Shown here: positions 40,155-41,835 of the stretch, in pieces
Numbering within the stretch: the stretch's first letter is position 1
How the letters are laid out: every line of letters starts with the position of its first letter
Assembly: GCA_002406055.1 (NCBI GenBank)
Contig: DHMZ01000006.1
Location: forward strand, 1-41,835
DNA length: 41,835 bases
From: Spirochaetales bacterium UBA4629
GTDB taxonomy: Bacteria > Spirochaetota > Spirochaetia > Sphaerochaetales > Sphaerochaetaceae
Direction: 5' to 3'
Made by a program: the position numbers and the translations under genes
The notes under the pieces: generated by a model
The model's input: only the letters and a program-made list of their open reading frames with translations
Databases searched by the model: none
What the model was told of the DNA's origin: nothing

Positions 40155-41369
40155 ATGGCTAAGAAAACAAAATCCGAGATCAAAAATAGGATAGCAAAAC
40201 TCAGAAATCTCGAGTTTAGTAAGATGTATCAGAATGATTTCTATCTTACTTGGGATAAGACAGATGATGAAATCGCAGCAGTATTTGAAGTTGCAGAGAT
40301 TCTAAGAGGACTTAGAGAAAACAACATCTCAACAAGAGTATTTGACTCAGGCCTCGGCATCTCCGTATTCCGCGACAACTCTACAAGAACAAGATTCTCA
40401 TTTGCATCTGCATGTAATCTTTTAGGCCTTGAAGTTCAGGACTTAGATGAAAAGAAGAGCCAGATTGCACATGGTGAAACAGTTAGAGAAACAGCAAACA
40501 TGATTTCTTTCATGGCTGACATCATCGGAATTAGAGACGATATGTACATTGGTAAGGGCCATACATATCAGAAGACAGTTGCTGAGAGTGTACAGGAAGG
40601 ATATGACAAGGGTATTCTTGAGCAGAGACCAACTATCGTTAACCTTCAGTGTGATATCGACCACCCAACACAGACAATGGCAGATATGCTAAGTGTTATT
40701 AACTACTTTGGTGGTGTTGAAAACCTTAAGGGCAAGAAGGTTGCTATGACATGGGCATATTCTCCTTCTTATGGAAAGCCATTAAGTGTTCCTCAGGGCG
40801 TTATCGGACTCTTCACAAGATTTGGCATGGATGTTGTTCTTGCTCATCCAGAAGGCTATGATATCATGCCAGAATGTGAAAAGGTTGCTAAAGCTAACGC
40901 AAAGAAGACAGGTGGTTCATTCAAGAAGGTTAAGACAATGGAAGAAGCATTCAAGGATGCAGATATTGTTTATCCAAAGTCTTGGGCTCCATTTGCAGTT
41001 ATGGAAGAGAGAACAAAGCTTGTTGAAGAAGGAAAGCTTGATGAACTTGATGCTCTTGAGAAGAGATGCTTAGAGAACAATGCTAAGTTCAAGAATTGGA
41101 CATGTTCAGAAGACATGATGGCTAAGACAAAGAACGGAAAGGCTCTCTATCTCCATTGCTTACCAGCAGACATCACAGGTGTCTCTTGTAAGGAAGGTGA
41201 AGTTGATGCTTCTGTTTTCGATAGATATATCGAGCCACTCTATAAGCAGGCATCCTACAAGCCATATGTTATTGCAGCAATGATCGTTCTTGAAAGATTC
41301 AAGGATCCAGCAAATCTCTTAGAGAAGCTTCTTAACGAAGGCGAAGAAAGAGTTAAGTCAGATAACTAA
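40155..41369 (+). CDS. ygeW: Knotted carbamoyltransferase YgeW
   Basis: 404 aa (E. coli YgeW is about 396). The carbamoyl-phosphate site STRTR (76-80, in FRDNSTRTRFSF) and the HCLPADITGVS block (about 334-344) place it among the aspartate/ornithine carbamoyltransferase superfamily. The extended C-terminal half with its trefoil knot region and the SQIAHGETVRETANMIS segment fit the YgeW class. Its true carbamoyl acceptor is not established by sequence. In purine-degrading clusters it is thought to release carbamoyl phosphate (for ATP by a carbamate kinase) from a ureido intermediate. Its promoter shares an operator with ygfK. The codon bias is strong. A terminator follows at 41393. Confidence 0.92.
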   Translation: MAKKTKSEIKNRIAKLRNLEFSKMYQNDFYLTWDKTDDEIAAVFEVAEILRGLRENNISTRVFDSGLGISVFRDNSTRTRFSFASACNLLGLEVQDLDEKKSQIAHGETVRETANMISFMADIIGIRDDMYIGKGHTYQKTVAESVQEGYDKGILEQRPTIVNLQCDIDHPTQTMADMLSVINYFGGVENLKGKKVAMTWAYSPSYGKPLSVPQGVIGLFTRFGMDVVLAHPEGYDIMPECEKVAKANAKKTGGSFKKVKTMEEAFKDADIVYPKSWAPFAVMEERTKLVEEGKLDELDALEKRCLENNAKFKNWTCSEDMMAKTKNGKALYLHCLPADITGVSCKEGEVDASVFDRYIEPLYKQASYKPYVIAAMIVLERFKDPANLLEKLLNEGEERVKSDN

Positions 41370-41392
41370 TGAACTAAACTTTTAAGTAAAGG

Positions 41393-41429
41393 CTGCTATA
41401 AGCGAGAAATCGTAAGTAGCAGTTTTTTT
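41393..41429 (+). terminator. Terminator of ygeW
   Basis: Stem CTGCTA/TAGCAG (41393-41398/41417-41422) with an inner CGA-GAAA-TCG hairpin, followed by seven T (41423-41429). Confidence 0.9.
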
Positions 41430-41435
41430 ATTTAA

Positions 41436-41452
41436 TTCAACACTTTGTTGAA
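41436..41452. repeat. Perfect inverted repeat TTCAACA-CTT-TGTTGAA
   Basis: 7-bp arms with a 3-bp centre directly after the ygeW terminator. It could be a protein-binding palindrome or part of a decayed transposon end; no function is assigned. Confidence 0.5.
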
Positions 41453-41504
41453 GAGTAAGCGTCAAATGAATCAGTACAGATTTTCCATTTTCTATGATCT
41501 ATCA

Positions 41505-41788
41505 TTTAATCATAGGAGAAATAAGAAAATGACAAACGTTAATAACTACACGAAAGAACAAAGAGAGGCTTGTTTGTTGATGGAAAGATGGAGTGGAATG
41601 CCGACAGTGTTGGAGCGTATAACATTCTTCGACTATATAGAGATAGAACAGAAAAGATAATACATATGGAAGCGATCAAGCCACCATATGTAATGAAAGT
41701 AGCTGTGTAAAAAGCAGTAGCGGTGTCATGGACGCACCCGTGGCTTTGTTCCACGATGCTCTGGTAATTCAATTACCGAGTAGTTCAC
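41505..41788 (+). mobile_element. Decayed IS200/IS605 TnpB-type element, right part
   Basis: The region holds a tnpB C-terminal remnant (to 41710) and a downstream stretch ending in a strong hairpin, CTC-GGTAATT/AATTACC-GAG (41759-41780), and TAGTTCAC (41781-41788). That hairpin and TTCAC end are the usual right end of such elements, and the segment from about 41640 to the hairpin is where a guide (omega) RNA would lie. The 5' part of tnpB is missing or too decayed to recognise. The left boundary is uncertain. Confidence 0.6.
41546..41710 (+). pseudogene. tnpB: C-terminal remnant of TnpB (RNA-guided nuclease of IS605-type elements)
   Basis: In this frame the sequence reads KRGLFVDGKMEWNADSVGAY then NILRLYR, ending AIKPPYVMKVAV-stop. 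This matches the end of TnpB proteins of the type RGLF...NADVNGAYNIL, where the Asp of NAD belongs to the last RuvC motif. A stop at 41543-41545 closes the frame upstream. A frame at 41529-41660 (43 codons, ribosome-site-like AGGAGA) overlaps it, but I read it as part of the same decayed gene after a frameshift. Confidence 0.65.
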
Positions 41789-41820
41789 TATTGTTTGATT
41801 TTTTAAAATTGAGGTGAATA

Positions 41821-41835
41821 ATGTTGCAGAGACTG
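41821..41835 (+). CDS. First codons of a gene running off the window
   Basis: ATG at 41821 with GAGGTG seven bases upstream; only MLQRL is visible. The product cannot be told. Position after ygeW makes another purine-degradation gene possible, but the IS remnant in between weakens this. Confidence 0.35.

Noticed and set aside
41529..41660. 43-codon frame with a plausible AGGAGA ribosome site
   Set aside because: The overlapping frame carries the TnpB end motif, so this frame is more likely a frameshifted part of the decayed tnpB.
41700..41800. Riboswitch-like structured leader before the gene at 41821
   Set aside because: The hairpin and TTCAC end are explained by the IS605-type right end, and no known riboswitch core was recognisable.

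Overview
The window is a low-GC, gene-dense stretch of an anaerobic, fermentative bacterial chromosome. A host-associated spirochaete (Treponema/Sphaerochaeta-like) is my best guess. The reasons are a flavodiiron protein, a selenium-type molybdenum hydroxylase/purine cluster with ygfK, ssnA, xdhD and ygeW, tandem exported C69 dipeptidases, and a PgsB-PgsC-PgsW poly-gamma-glutamate set. Fusobacteria or some Firmicutes would also fit. There is no rRNA and no CRISPR array. The only RNA gene found is a tRNA-Pro(GGG).

Layout. 1-372: decayed right end of an IS200/IS605 TnpB element, abutting a flavodoxin gene (minus strand, to 892). 1196-3239: a DUF1538 membrane protein overlapping a tandem PII-like regulator. 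3352-6941: a heterodimeric ABC exporter, one half with a degenerate ATPase site. 6979-8584: a Y-family polymerase with a YolD-like partner. 8585-12188, minus strand: tRNA-Pro, a threonine-synthase-like enzyme, a second fold-type II PLP enzyme and a free-standing DUF3320 protein. 12287-13941: a flavodiiron protein and, convergent to it, nucleoside-diphosphate kinase.

14105-25793 is the main purine operon: ygfK, ssnA, a three-subunit xanthine-dehydrogenase-like enzyme (Mo, 2Fe-2S, FAD), then ygfM and xdhD. It is followed by a threonine-aldolase-like gene (25932-26957). 40155-41369 is ygeW, the knotted carbamoyltransferase of the same pathway. The ygfK and ygeW promoters carry the same 20-bp direct-repeat element (19 of 20 bases identical, opposite orientation) just upstream of their -35 boxes, so they probably share a regulator.

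Between these two purine transcription units lies an unusual 12.7-kb locus (27320-40055) in three blocks. Block 1: a secreted DUF6305-like protein, a DctM/TRAP-like permease, a 57-aa membrane protein, a membrane-anchored AstE/AspA-type zinc hydrolase, an exported C69 dipeptidase and a lipoprotein. Block 2: two more C69 dipeptidases and a paralogous lipoprotein. Block 3: a second DUF6305-like protein, PgsB, PgsC and PgsW. Gene content suggests an envelope system that makes, trims or recycles a gamma-glutamyl/peptidyl polymer and imports the product. This is inference; no step can be proven from sequence.

The right edge (about 41505-41788) holds another decayed TnpB element whose C-terminal coding remnant is still recognisable, then the first codons of a further gene at 41821.
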